Notes: a model not told the origin generated them from the sequence alone. Counted from the stretch's first letter, positions 9,695 to 18,470 are shown. The stretch is DNA of 43,017 nucleotides from Chloroflexota bacterium (GCA_023434145.1 JAEYTI010000128.1:1-43017); one strand, 5' to 3'. Program-made: numbers and translations.

Positions 9695-10122
9695 TATTTA
9701 GTCTCCCGTTTGCCACTGCCGGTGGACCGTCGCCATCTGGCATATTCAGATCCGTTCTCGCGTTTGCTTATCTCGAGTCTCCACCCTGCCTCGAATCGTT
9801 CCAAGGCATCCTGGATCATTCGAGCGGCTCGTTCGGCGGTTATTTTTATAATAAGATCAAGTTTGGGGTTGGGATCGGTTTTCCGTCTTCCGACGCGGGT
9901 ATCCTGATCCCGCTTCGGCTGGTATTGCATTAATACACGCATTGCCCTGGCATTGATCTCGTAGATCAATGGATGTAATGCGTCTTCTGGGCTGTCCGAT
10001 TGCTCGTACAGGTAACTTTGAAGGATTTCAACGACCTCTTCAAGCACCTCTTGCGAGGTTTTCCGCGTTTCGTCGTCAGGATAAGTCATGGAACTATCGA
10101 TTTGATTGCGCGGACAGCTCAT
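9694..10122 (-). CDS. Small charged protein of unknown function, C-terminus trimmed by IS
   Basis: A 142-residue, highly charged, mostly helical protein I do not recognise. It holds 'EVLEEVVEILQSYLYEQ' near 27-43 and an Arg/Lys-rich tail. The start ATG has AGGAGG 5 nt upstream, so translation is well supported. Its stop codon TAA is made of two bases of the target duplication and the last base of the insertion sequence. Before insertion the frame ran 11 codons further. It is divergent from the gene at 10346 across a 223-bp gap. Whether the shortened protein still works cannot be told. Confidence 0.6.
   Translation of the reverse strand: MSCPRNQIDSSMTYPDDETRKTSQEVLEEVVEILQSYLYEQSDSPEDALHPLIYEINARAMRVLMQYQPKRDQDTRVGRRKTDPNPKLDLIIKITAERAARMIQDALERFEAGWRLEISKRENGSEYARWRRSTGSGKRETK
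9695..9700. repeat. Right copy of 6-bp target-site duplication
   Basis: TATTTA adjoining the right end of the insertion sequence; matches 8801-8806. Two of its bases also serve in the new stop codon of the gene at 9694-10122. Confidence 0.8.
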
Positions 10123-10296
10123 TCCATCCTCCTGGCTTTCCTGATAGTGGTTTTATATGGGACAGATGCTATAGCCACCAAAACACATTTTTCTGTAGCA
10201 ACTTCGTTAGCTGGCCCGCAAATGGTGGCAAATCATTATTTGTCGGATAGATCAGCAAAATCTAAGGCTTTCGCGCAATACTCAATAGAACACAAG

Positions 10297-10305
10297 TGCT
10301 ATAAT
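10297..10305 (+). promoter_or_regulatory. Extended -10 promoter for the gene at 10346
   Basis: TGCTATAAT is a perfect extended -10 element 40 nt before the ATG. No -35 hexamer is evident at 17 nt upstream, which is tolerated with an extended -10. Confidence 0.5.
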
Positions 10306-10345
10306 CACGTAAACACAAAATCGATATCTTGGCAAAGGGGAAAGT

Positions 10346-10801
10346 ATGGGCGGGATTATTTTTCAGAGCAGGCGGGATCACAAGGAGCTTGACACTCCTC
10401 ACCATATTCTCGAACCGGGTATGGCCGACAATCTTGCATCGTACCGGCCGGGTGACAGTGTGGAAATTTATTATCAGGTTTCGGATGAAATCATAAAACT
10501 GTTCGAATCGGGAAATGGGTCAGGGTTACGCTGCTATACTTCTCCGATCAATGATCCATTAAAAACCCATCGTTTTCAGGTGGTAATCGGGTTTACTATT
10601 GTCAGATTAAAGCACGCATTGATGAAGGAACTCAAACACGCTTTTGTATTTACGGAGATCATGCACTCAATCGTCGTCGAACCGGATACGGATGTGGGAG
10701 AAGAAGCACTCGTATGGATTCTAAAGAACCTCAAACCGGACTGGTACATGGAGATGGAAGCTCAGGAAAAAGAACAGGGGCACGATTCGCCGACGGAATA
10801 A
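10346..10801 (+). CDS. Hypothetical protein, 151 residues
   Basis: Not recognised. It is soluble and mixed alpha/beta, with 'RPGDSVEIYYQVSDEIIKLFE' at about 34-54, a hydrophobic strand 'FQVVIGFTIVRLKHALMKEL' at about 77-96 and an acidic C-terminus. AAAGGGGAAAGT precedes the ATG and an extended -10 lies 40 nt upstream, so expression is likely. It converges on the defence operon and shares the perfect hairpin at 10855-10909 with it. A defence link is possible by position only. Confidence 0.6.
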   Translation: MGGIIFQSRRDHKELDTPHHILEPGMADNLASYRPGDSVEIYYQVSDEIIKLFESGNGSGLRCYTSPINDPLKTHRFQVVIGFTIVRLKHALMKELKHAFVFTEIMHSIVVEPDTDVGEEALVWILKNLKPDWYMEMEAQEKEQGHDSPTE

Positions 10802-10854
10802 CAAAGCCGTTTTGCTTTCTCTTCTCCATAAAATAACGGTGAAGTTCATAAAAG

Positions 10855-10909
10855 AATGCAAAAGGAGTTGCCTACTCGCTAGTGACGAGTAGGCAACTCC
10901 TTTTGCATT
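10855..10909. terminator. Perfect 24-bp hairpin, bidirectional terminator
   Basis: Inverted repeat 10855-10878 / 10886-10909 with a 7-nt loop and no mismatch. The outer bases are A/T-rich on both strands. It sits between the rightward gene ending at 10801 and the leftward operon ending at 10937, so it can stop transcription from both sides. Confidence 0.85.
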
Positions 10910-10936
10910 GACGCTTCTATCCGCAATTTGCTCTAT

Positions 10937-11713
10937 CTACACTGCTCTGTTTTCTTCAACTGCCCACTCTTGCTTGTCGAAGCTGGCGAATACCGCAGCA
11001 TCCCATACACAGGGAAGGACTTCTGCCCGCAGGCAACCGTCTATCAGAATTTCTGAGAGGAAACAGTAGTATTCTTCGCTTCCAAGCGCCATGGAAGAAA
11101 GCGGGATTGGAAAATTTATCTCACGAAGCCATTTTAGAACGCGAGAGTCGAGAACAAATTCATACCGAGTCAGACCGAGCGACTGCCAGAAATTACGAGA
11201 TTGCTTCGGCCCAAAACCACCAAGGTGATATTGAACAAATCTTGCCGCTTCACGCTCAACTGGAATATGATCTACGTCCGGCGGGCATAGGCGCTGATCT
11301 ATTAGCCTGTTCACCCATTCCTCAAGATCAGCCCACCCTCCCGCTTCGAGATAATCCAGATTTCGACTGGCCAGTTCTGAGATTTTCGGACCAAACCGAA
11401 TTCCGCCATACTCTCTTATCGTCCGCTCTATCAAAGACTGCTGATCCTCACCCGCTTTACACATATGGAGTGAGAGAGGAAAAGGGTCCTGCGCCAAAAA
11501 CCGACTTATCGGACTCCACGGTCCGGACCGCTGCTGGCTGGTGAGCAAGCACATGAACATGGTATGCCAAAGCGTTTCTCGATCTTGGCGGGGAACTGGA
11601 CCGTTCACATTTCGGTGAAGTCGTTGGGTTACGTCGGAGCGATTTCGCTGCGCTTCAACGATGGTCCGGAACGCACTTACATCTTCAGAAGTGTACTCTA
11701 CGGTGATTATCAT
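10937..11713 (-). CDS. HhH-GPD DNA glycosylase-like protein
   Basis: A 258-residue protein resembling base-excision DNA glycosylases. 'LTSQQRS' (57-63) recalls the 'LSQQ' helix of the superfamily. The helix-hairpin-helix 'GGFGPK' (165-170) places Lys170 where bifunctional OGG1-type enzymes have their catalytic Lys, and Asp189 in 'FVLDSRVLKWL' follows 19 residues later, the same distance as Lys249-Asp268 in OGG1. The predicted activity is removal of a damaged or modified base with possible strand nicking. It is the last gene of the defence operon, 36 bp after the Mrr-type gene, with a GTGGA ribosome site. No 4Fe-4S cysteine cluster is seen. The role in defence is inference. Confidence 0.7.
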   Translation of the reverse strand: MIITVEYTSEDVSAFRTIVEAQRNRSDVTQRLHRNVNGPVPRQDRETLWHTMFMCLLTSQQRSGPWSPISRFLAQDPFPLSLHMCKAGEDQQSLIERTIREYGGIRFGPKISELASRNLDYLEAGGWADLEEWVNRLIDQRLCPPDVDHIPVEREAARFVQYHLGGFGPKQSRNFWQSLGLTRYEFVLDSRVLKWLREINFPIPLSSMALGSEEYYCFLSEILIDGCLRAEVLPCVWDAAVFASFDKQEWAVEENRAV

Positions 11714-11749
11714 CGTTCCACTTGTTCAGCATTCATGTCCACACCCACA

Positions 11750-12790
11750 TTATGGCTTCTTCTTATTCCGTAAAGCGCTTATTTTCTTCCATTTGCCGGT
11801 GTTTTCATCGCAGTATCTCCAAAAATCCCACCCGTTTACACGTTTCCAATCAGTGGTTATGGTCTTTGCGGCTGCTGTAACACTTTGATATTCTTGCCCA
11901 TTCATCCGTACATGCCCTTCCACATTGAGAAGTTCCGCGTGGTGCTCTTTCCCGTTGTGTATCGAGCGAATTGCTATTGGAAATGACCGGATGCTTGTCG
12001 TTGCGACTTCTTTCTTCGCCGGTTTTCCGCGGGGAGGTGGAGTTTCATGCAGGCTGCTGACCTCAACCCCCAGGGAAGTCCACCAGCTTTCATCGATGAA
12101 GTTGACTGCGTATTGTTTTGCGCCGGCTCCGGCTCTGTTTTCGATGAGTAGTTCGACAAGCCGTTCTCCATCGATCAAGCTGATTTCCTTCATCGAGTCT
12201 GCCCTGGCTTCATCTTTTGCCCCTTGCGTGAACCCAGTTGTCGTTATGATGATCCCCTGCTCATTGGGTTTCAGCGATCCTCGCAGTTCCCGCACAATAT
12301 TCGGTCGGACTCTCTCCTTCCAACGTTTCGCTTGGACCGCAACACTGATATCCGTTATCCCTCCTGCCGCCATTGTTCCCCGAACATCCACACCACCGTC
12401 CCCGCTGAAAGGAGTAACCTTGATGCTGTTTTCATCAAGTCCTATCGCTCGGAGAAGAACTGCGATAAGGTCTTCAAACTTCTTAGCCGGCATCACATGC
12501 AATACTTCAAGGATTTGTTTGCGTACCTGTCGGTTTAACGCCTCGATCTGCCGGTCGATCGTGTCCTCCTGCTGCCCCTTCAACCCGAAATGACCTCTTT
12601 TCTCATCGCGAACAAAGCGACTGTCATCTCGAAGGGTATCGGTATACAGCAATGCCCCCATTGTTGCCTCAGGTGTGGCACCTTTTGGCACCAGCAACCC
12701 CTGACTAACCGCCCGCTCCGCAATCTCGCTATAGTGCAGAGGCTCTCCGGACCGCTTCAAGATCTCAAAGGCCGCATCTTTGTACTGCAT
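11750..12790 (-). CDS. HARE-HTH / Mrr endonuclease / RAMA fusion protein
   Basis: A 346-residue three-part protein. Residues 1-71 match the HARE-HTH winged helix. Residues 97-200 are an Mrr-type PD-(D/E)XK domain with Glu106, Asp135 (GDGGVD) and Gln153-Ala-Lys155. Residues about 270-335 match the RAMA domain, ending in 'NGWDFW'; RAMA and HARE modules are associated with reading or responding to modified DNA. The likely role is cutting DNA according to its methylation state, in the manner of type IV enzymes. ATG 12790 has GGGGG upstream and lies 20 bp after hsdM, so it is co-transcribed with the type I system, which is unusual for an Mrr enzyme. Catalytic residues are intact. Confidence 0.87.
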   Translation of the reverse strand: MQYKDAAFEILKRSGEPLHYSEIAERAVSQGLLVPKGATPEATMGALLYTDTLRDDSRFVRDEKRGHFGLKGQQEDTIDRQIEALNRQVRKQILEVLHVMPAKKFEDLIAVLLRAIGLDENSIKVTPFSGDGGVDVRGTMAAGGITDISVAVQAKRWKERVRPNIVRELRGSLKPNEQGIIITTTGFTQGAKDEARADSMKEISLIDGERLVELLIENRAGAGAKQYAVNFIDESWWTSLGVEVSSLHETPPPRGKPAKKEVATTSIRSFPIAIRSIHNGKEHHAELLNVEGHVRMNGQEYQSVTAAAKTITTDWKRVNGWDFWRYCDENTGKWKKISALRNKKKP

Positions 12791-12810
12791 TGGTCATCCC
12801 CCTTGTTTGG

Positions 12811-14298
12811 TTATTCTTCACCACCTAGACTATTCTTGATTCCGCGGAACTGTTCCAGCGCTGCTTCCAGATCTTCCAGAATCTCATCGATGAGGACATC
12901 CGGAGCAGGCAAATTGGTGCTGTCTTCCAGGCTTTCATCCCGCAGCCAGAAGATATCCAGATTGGCCTTATCTCGTGCGGCCAGTTCTTCGTAAGAATAG
13001 GCCCGCCAACGACCTCCCGGATTCGCTTCGCCCCAGGTTTCCTGACGCTCGTGCCTGTTCTCTGGATGAAAGCACCGGACAAACTCATCCAAATCGGACC
13101 GCTCTAACCGGTTGGTCTTCAGCGTAAAATTCATATTCGTGCGTAGATCGTAGATCCATAACTGCTTCGTCCACGGTTTTTCACTTGCCGGCTTCCGGTC
13201 GAAGAACAAAACATTCGCTTTGACTCCTTGGGCATAAAATATGCCCGTGGGCAGCCGCAGGAGTGTATGGACATCGCACTCATGCAGGAGTTTGCGACGG
13301 ATCGTCTCACCAGCTCCACCCTCAAACAGCACATTATCAGGCACAACAACAGCCGCTTTGCCGTGCAGGCCGAGGATGGTCTTAACGTGCTGGACAAAAT
13401 TGAGCTGTTTGTTGCTGGTTGAGGTCCAGAAGTCATCACGAACAATATTCTGCGTTTCCCGCCGTGTTTCACCTTGCTCGGTTACGAATGTGACACTGCT
13501 TTTTTTGCCGAAGGGTGGATTGGTGAGAATCATGGAGAACCGTGCTTTCGGAGCTGTAGCCAGGCTGTCCGCGACGTGTATGGGCGAGCTGCCTCCATTT
13601 GCACCAATACCATGCAGATACAGGTTCATCACACACAAACGGGCCGTGTTATCCACGATTTCCCAACCATGCAGGGCTTTGTGCGTAAGGTGATCGAGCT
13701 GGTCTTCATCCAACGGGGAGAATTTTTCTAGGATTTTGTTGAATGCTGTGAGCAGAAAACCACCTGTCCCGCAAGCAGGATCGCAAATCGTATCACCGGG
13801 TTTTGGCTGCATCACGTCCACAATCGCCTCGATCAGCTCACGAGGCGTGAAATACTGCCCGGCACCTGACTTTGTATCCTGCGCGTTTTTTTCCAGGAGT
13901 CCTTCATAGATTTCGCCTTTGACATCCATCCCCAGCCCAACCCACGTTTCGCTGTTGATCAGTTCAATCAGCCGGCGCAGCTTGGCGGGGTCCTGGATGC
14001 GGTTCTGGGCTTTCCGGAAAATGACAGGAATCAGACCTGAGCCTTTGCCCAGTTCCGTCAGAATTTGGATGTAATGGGCTTCCAACTCGGCGCCCTGAAG
14101 TTTCAACAGGCTCTGCCAGTTGTATGCTTCCGGGATCATACGCTTTTTACTCAAGTGTGTGGCGCTCTCATCATCCATTTTGAGGAACAGCAGGTAGGTG
14201 AGCTGTTCCAGATAATCGCCGTAGGATACTCCGTCGTCCCGCAGTACATTACAATAATTCCAGACGCGCTGGACAATATTGGAGGAAAGGGAATTCAT
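12811..14298 (-). CDS. hsdM: Type I restriction-modification DNA methyltransferase subunit HsdM
   Basis: A 495-residue N6-adenine methyltransferase subunit. The N-terminal helical HsdM domain covers about 1-130; the SAM-binding motif is 'DPACGTGGF' (173-181) and the catalytic motif is NPPF (260-263). With HsdS it forms the modification enzyme that protects host DNA; with HsdR it forms the restriction complex. The ATG overlaps the TGA of the CBS/HEPN gene in an ATGA arrangement, so translation of the two is coupled. That overlap sets the start at 14298 rather than further upstream. hsdM is separated from hsdS by two accessory genes, which is not the usual order. Confidence 0.95.
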   Translation of the reverse strand: MNSLSSNIVQRVWNYCNVLRDDGVSYGDYLEQLTYLLFLKMDDESATHLSKKRMIPEAYNWQSLLKLQGAELEAHYIQILTELGKGSGLIPVIFRKAQNRIQDPAKLRRLIELINSETWVGLGMDVKGEIYEGLLEKNAQDTKSGAGQYFTPRELIEAIVDVMQPKPGDTICDPACGTGGFLLTAFNKILEKFSPLDEDQLDHLTHKALHGWEIVDNTARLCVMNLYLHGIGANGGSSPIHVADSLATAPKARFSMILTNPPFGKKSSVTFVTEQGETRRETQNIVRDDFWTSTSNKQLNFVQHVKTILGLHGKAAVVVPDNVLFEGGAGETIRRKLLHECDVHTLLRLPTGIFYAQGVKANVLFFDRKPASEKPWTKQLWIYDLRTNMNFTLKTNRLERSDLDEFVRCFHPENRHERQETWGEANPGGRWRAYSYEELAARDKANLDIFWLRDESLEDSTNLPAPDVLIDEILEDLEAALEQFRGIKNSLGGEE

Positions 14299-15809
14299 GA
14301 TACCGTCCGCAGATAAGGTTGGAATGCTTTTACAAACTTGAGCATGGTTTGAACACCCCATGCTTTGACTTCCTCCTGCTCCTCTAAAGAAGCCGAGAAG
14401 GTAAATGGCCGGGCGGTCCATATCCGGCAGGCTTGTGCTTTATCAAGCCGATCCCAATGAAGTTTTTCCTGGATCTCGTTTTCGATTTCCGCTTTATGCT
14501 CGAGCAGCCGATCAAATGCCTGTTTATTTTTCTCTCGATCGCCCGAGTCAATATACAACTCTACACGGAGTACCGGCTCTTTCGGCAGCGCCCAGCCAAA
14601 CAAATAACCAGAAACACCTGCACCGAATGAAAGCCAGTTTTGAATATGCGTCCTTTCAGCCCTGGTAATCCCTGGACGCTCTTTTTTCAATCTGCCTAGA
14701 AGGTCTCCAAACAGCAGTGGATAACGCGCAGAAACAGTAGCGCGAAAACTCACTTGTTCAGCATTCATATCTACATCATCAACCAGCCACCCTGCCGCCA
14801 TCCACGCTCGGGCATGTGGGTGGGTGTTGGAATCATTTCCCCACCAGGCCCGGTGCATTCGAGCAGATTCGGGTAGTTCAAAGCCAAGCAGGCTCTCAAG
14901 ATCACGATATTCTAACCGGATATTGGAAAGTCCCGTTTCCTGCTGTTCGGACAGATATGTTCGCAGCGGTTCGTATTTATCGGTGCCAGAGCTGGTTTTT
15001 GATCTTTCAACCCTCTGTAAATCCGCCGGCTTTACCCTAGTTACCGTTGCTCTGCGCAGTTTGGGCCGCGCTTCGAGCCAATACTGCGCATTTTTTAGCG
15101 CGCTCTGCTGGATAGGATCCAATTCCCCGCGGAAATGTGCAAGTTGATTTCGGTTCACCCGCACTGCTTCCATTAACCGCTCAAACATATCCATCGGGCC
15201 CAATGCGTCTTCAAACTTCGACCAGTTTTTGGGATGGGTAATCAAGCGTGTTAGCTGACCGAATGAAAGCTCGTCGAAGCCAAGCCTCGGTTCTCCCGGC
15301 TGCTTGCTGTCTTCTCCATGTGCGTTGATCAGCGCCTCATTCATTCCTTCTGGAGCAGCAAGAATACTTTGTGCTGTCTGACGCAATGAAACTTCTATGT
15401 CCTCAACAGTAAGCAAATCCTCCGTCATGTTGCGGAAAAAGTGCGCCATATCATACTCTGTCAAAATCCCCGTCGGGCGGTTATCTTCCACGATTACGAT
15501 TGCATACACATCCTTCAGCCTGTCCAGGGCCTCGAAAATATCCCTATCCTTGGTCAGAGTAACAGGACGGATGAGACAGTTATGAACCGGTAGGTCCAAC
15601 ATCGCAACTTCCCCATCCACATGAAAGTAACGATGGGTGATGGTATCTGCGGAGAGAAGACCCACTAATTCCCCATCGTCATCGATCACCGGGAGCTGGC
15701 TGTAATCACTCTGGAGCATCAGCACCAATGCTTCGCGGATGGTTTGATCCTGCCGTATACAGATTGGGTTTTCACGCCCAGCAAGCAGCCGTTCAATAGG
15801 GAATAGCAT
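14295..15809 (-). CDS. CBS-pair / HEPN / DUF4268 multidomain protein in type I R-M operon
   Basis: A 504-residue fusion. Residues 1-135 form two CBS modules (e.g. 'YSQLPVIDDDGELVGLLSA' and 'YAIVIVEDNRPTGILTEYD'), which in other proteins bind adenosine nucleotides or SAM. Residues about 180-245 are helical and carry Arg220-x4-His225 (RNQLAH), the signature of HEPN ribonucleases. Residues about 278-355 resemble a module known to me as DUF7662 ('LPESARMHRAWWGN'). Residues about 385-504 match DUF4268, which occurs in restriction-linked proteins. I infer a ligand-gated RNase, comparable in concept to PrrC or RloC beside type I systems. ATG 15809 has GGAGGAAGA upstream; the stop overlaps hsdM. Domain calls are firm for CBS and DUF4268, moderate for HEPN. 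Confidence 0.8.
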   Translation of the reverse strand: MLFPIERLLAGRENPICIRQDQTIREALVLMLQSDYSQLPVIDDDGELVGLLSADTITHRYFHVDGEVAMLDLPVHNCLIRPVTLTKDRDIFEALDRLKDVYAIVIVEDNRPTGILTEYDMAHFFRNMTEDLLTVEDIEVSLRQTAQSILAAPEGMNEALINAHGEDSKQPGEPRLGFDELSFGQLTRLITHPKNWSKFEDALGPMDMFERLMEAVRVNRNQLAHFRGELDPIQQSALKNAQYWLEARPKLRRATVTRVKPADLQRVERSKTSSGTDKYEPLRTYLSEQQETGLSNIRLEYRDLESLLGFELPESARMHRAWWGNDSNTHPHARAWMAAGWLVDDVDMNAEQVSFRATVSARYPLLFGDLLGRLKKERPGITRAERTHIQNWLSFGAGVSGYLFGWALPKEPVLRVELYIDSGDREKNKQAFDRLLEHKAEIENEIQEKLHWDRLDKAQACRIWTARPFTFSASLEEQEEVKAWGVQTMLKFVKAFQPYLRTVS

Positions 15810-15849
15810 TCTCTTCCTCCAAATCTATCCTGCGACTTCATTGGCAAAT

Positions 15850-16926
15850 TTATGTATTTCCTTGAACAACAATATTGATCGCTACCGCTCTTTCCACTGG
15901 AGTAGAAAATTCGCTAGCGTACATTCGCACCTCGATATCCCAGCGAGATGATTTCTGAACGTCCACCAACCAGAACATCATTGAATCGAAGTCCACCTCT
16001 TCATCGCCGGGGATCAACTTCCTAACCAAATAAGTAAGGACTTTTTCACCAGTTCTTTCTGAATAAATCGGTCCATCACAATTCCCGCCAGGAGGAGTGG
16101 TTGCATCCCCAAGAGGATCAGCTAACAAAACGGACGGATTGAGGATAGGATCAAAATCTCTGAAAGAGGGAAGTCCCGAGAAAACCAATATATCCGGTTC
16201 TTTTGGAGGGCTGTAAAGATCTTCATCACGGAAGGCGTATAACATCGATTCTTCCTTGTCCGGGTATACATATTCTCTCGGCATAACAAATTCAATTTTG
16301 ATATCGGTTGCCGGACTCCCACCAACATTCTTTACGGCGGGGCATAGCCATCGAACTCTATCCTGTAAACGATCTTTTAAATATTTCGTTCTTTCATATT
16401 GCTGGTATCTCTTCAAGTATTCTTCTACCCGTTTATCATATTCCGGATCAACAACAAACAAGCCCTTTTGAAAATTAAGTTGTTTTGAAGCTACTTTTTG
16501 ATTTTTCTTCTCCAGAAGTTCCCACCGTTTGGTTTCCACCATCTCGTCAAAGTTTGGGAGATCCGGTGCGGCTTTAAGGGTTATTTGAGCTTCGCTCACA
16601 AGCCGCTGATCTTCATCTTGAAACCCGACAAGCAGGCTTGGCTGTTTTTCCTCAAATTCTCTTATTCTCTTTTGGCTTTCTTCAATCTGTTGGATCGTGT
16701 CTAAATGCACCAGAAATGCAGAAATTGAGAAGCCTACGAACGCGAAAAGAATGGTAAGCGTCCACGTTCCCCCGTTCTGTATAAAATTTTCTATCACAGG
16801 TGGCACAATTGTTTTCGGGATATAGGTTACGATGTAATCCAGGATGAGAGGAACCAGGCTCAAAACCCAGAACAACTTGCAAATCACTTTCCATAACCAC
16901 TGCATGAACGAACGGATCTGTTTCAT
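15850..16926 (-). CDS. Membrane-anchored coiled-coil protein in the R-M operon
   Basis: A 358-residue protein of unknown family. Two hydrophobic segments (about 10-34 and 53-73) anchor it near the N-terminus. A charged helical stretch follows (about 75-95 and 135-185), then a mainly beta domain (about 190-358) with 'VKNVGGSPATDIKIEFVMP'. No catalytic motif is visible. It starts 11 bp after hsdS and ends about 40 bp before the CBS/HEPN gene, so it is part of the operon. The ribosome site is weak (AGGT). A membrane protein is not a normal part of a type I system; it may act as a sensor or effector with the CBS/HEPN protein. Confidence 0.7.
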   Translation of the reverse strand: MKQIRSFMQWLWKVICKLFWVLSLVPLILDYIVTYIPKTIVPPVIENFIQNGGTWTLTILFAFVGFSISAFLVHLDTIQQIEESQKRIREFEEKQPSLLVGFQDEDQRLVSEAQITLKAAPDLPNFDEMVETKRWELLEKKNQKVASKQLNFQKGLFVVDPEYDKRVEEYLKRYQQYERTKYLKDRLQDRVRWLCPAVKNVGGSPATDIKIEFVMPREYVYPDKEESMLYAFRDEDLYSPPKEPDILVFSGLPSFRDFDPILNPSVLLADPLGDATTPPGGNCDGPIYSERTGEKVLTYLVRKLIPGDEEVDFDSMMFWLVDVQKSSRWDIEVRMYASEFSTPVERAVAINIVVQGNT

Positions 16927-16937
16927 TTATGATGTAC

Positions 16938-18470
16938 CTATTTAATCGACGGATCGGAGTCAAACAACTCCGGCTGTTTTATGCGGCGGTTTCGTTGACC
17001 ATTCTTTGAACCTTTCTCCCCCTCCTCGGCTCGCCCAGTTTCGATCCGCTTCAGCAGCTCGCTCGCTGGCTCATCATTTGGATCTTGAGCAATAAGTTCC
17101 CCTTTGAACGCACGAGATAATATTGTTTTCCGTACGCTTTCCGCCTTCCTTAGGTTGTTACCAATCATTTTCCCAATGGCTTCGATAGTACTTAAATGTC
17201 TTTCCACATCCGAAACGATTTCATATTGCTCTTCAAGAGGTGGGAGGGGAATAAAAATATTCTTTATATCAGTTCCTGCAATCCCATGCTGTCCTGCTGT
17301 TGATTTAATGAGGGGTTTCACAAAACCACGCGCCATTTCCGATGAAAAGTAAAACTCCAAATAATTGGGGCAAACCACATCAGAGATAAGCCTAACCCTG
17401 ATCAATTTGTCTGGATACAAAATTTTTTCAGATATGGAACGTACCATACCACAAACACCAACAAGGTTAGGGCTTCCGTTATACCTTGTGAAAAGCAAAT
17501 CCCCTTCTTTCAAATAATATTCATATCCCCGATCAGCTTCGTTTTCACTGATATACCGTCTCTCCCCGGTATCCACCAACAATGATCGTACGGCATTTAT
17601 CCTCAGGAGCGGGATGCCTGGTGGTTGATCGGAAGGTCTGCCAGCAAAAAATCCATTTTTCAGTTCAGCAATTATCTGATTGAAGGACACCCACACCCAC
17701 CCGCCTGGCAGAGTCGGTAGCTCGCTTGTATCCGGGCCTTCTATCTCCTCATACTTCACCTTGCTTGGATCTTTCCCCTTCGCCCGCAGATCCTCTTCCC
17801 ACTTGCGCCGGCGTTCTGTGCGGATCCGCTCCAACAGCGCGCTTGCCGGCTCCAATTCTGACTGATGCTCCTCGCGCCATTCTCGCGTGAGTTCACCGGT
17901 AACAGCCGATTGAAGGACTGCCTGGCGTAAATGCCTTATTCGATCCCTTGCTCGCTGTAATAAATTTACGCCGGTTTCAAGCTGTGAGAAAAGTTCTTCA
18001 ATTTTTGAGACAATTCGTTTTTGCTCTTCCAGGGGAGAAAGTGGAAAGCGGTACGGTGCCAATTGGGAAAAATCAACTCGAGGTCGATCACCAGCATTTA
18101 GGCTTGAAGCAAAAGCAACGAAGTCTGAGGAATTCAAAAAATATTGGATATATTTACTTTCAATGAATTTCGATTTCCGAAATGGTATAAATTCTGAGGA
18201 ACAGAGGCCCTCAAAATCTGGACGAAAGACCTTGTTCAAATACGGGCGTAAGCGACCATAAAGCACATCTCCCGGCGAAAAAGACTCTGCTGATGACTTC
18301 ATTTCAACCGCTGGAGAAGTTCCTAATATCCGCATTGTATTGGCTTCAACATCTTCCATACCAACAAATGGTAGGTCTGGGAAGGTTTGTGGATTAACCT
18401 TCCTTCTTGTCGTATCGGCGATTGTCCCTAAATTTGTCCAAACCCAGCTACTGGGTATTTCGTTTTCCAT
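16938..18470 (-). CDS. hsdS: Type I restriction-modification specificity subunit HsdS
   Basis: A 510-residue specificity subunit with two target-recognition domains. Each half opens with a 'W-V-W' strand (about 9-11 and 258-260) and closes with a Pro-Leu-Glu-Glu-Gln motif (146-150 and 411-415) leading into a long conserved helix. The halves recognise the two parts of a split DNA site and dock HsdM and HsdR. ATG 18470 has GGAGAAG upstream and lies 22 bp after hsdR. Recognition sequence cannot be read from the protein. The C-terminal tail is Lys/Arg/Asp-rich. Confidence 0.95.
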   Translation of the reverse strand: MENEIPSSWVWTNLGTIADTTRRKVNPQTFPDLPFVGMEDVEANTMRILGTSPAVEMKSSAESFSPGDVLYGRLRPYLNKVFRPDFEGLCSSEFIPFRKSKFIESKYIQYFLNSSDFVAFASSLNAGDRPRVDFSQLAPYRFPLSPLEEQKRIVSKIEELFSQLETGVNLLQRARDRIRHLRQAVLQSAVTGELTREWREEHQSELEPASALLERIRTERRRKWEEDLRAKGKDPSKVKYEEIEGPDTSELPTLPGGWVWVSFNQIIAELKNGFFAGRPSDQPPGIPLLRINAVRSLLVDTGERRYISENEADRGYEYYLKEGDLLFTRYNGSPNLVGVCGMVRSISEKILYPDKLIRVRLISDVVCPNYLEFYFSSEMARGFVKPLIKSTAGQHGIAGTDIKNIFIPLPPLEEQYEIVSDVERHLSTIEAIGKMIGNNLRKAESVRKTILSRAFKGELIAQDPNDEPASELLKRIETGRAEEGEKGSKNGQRNRRIKQPELFDSDPSIK

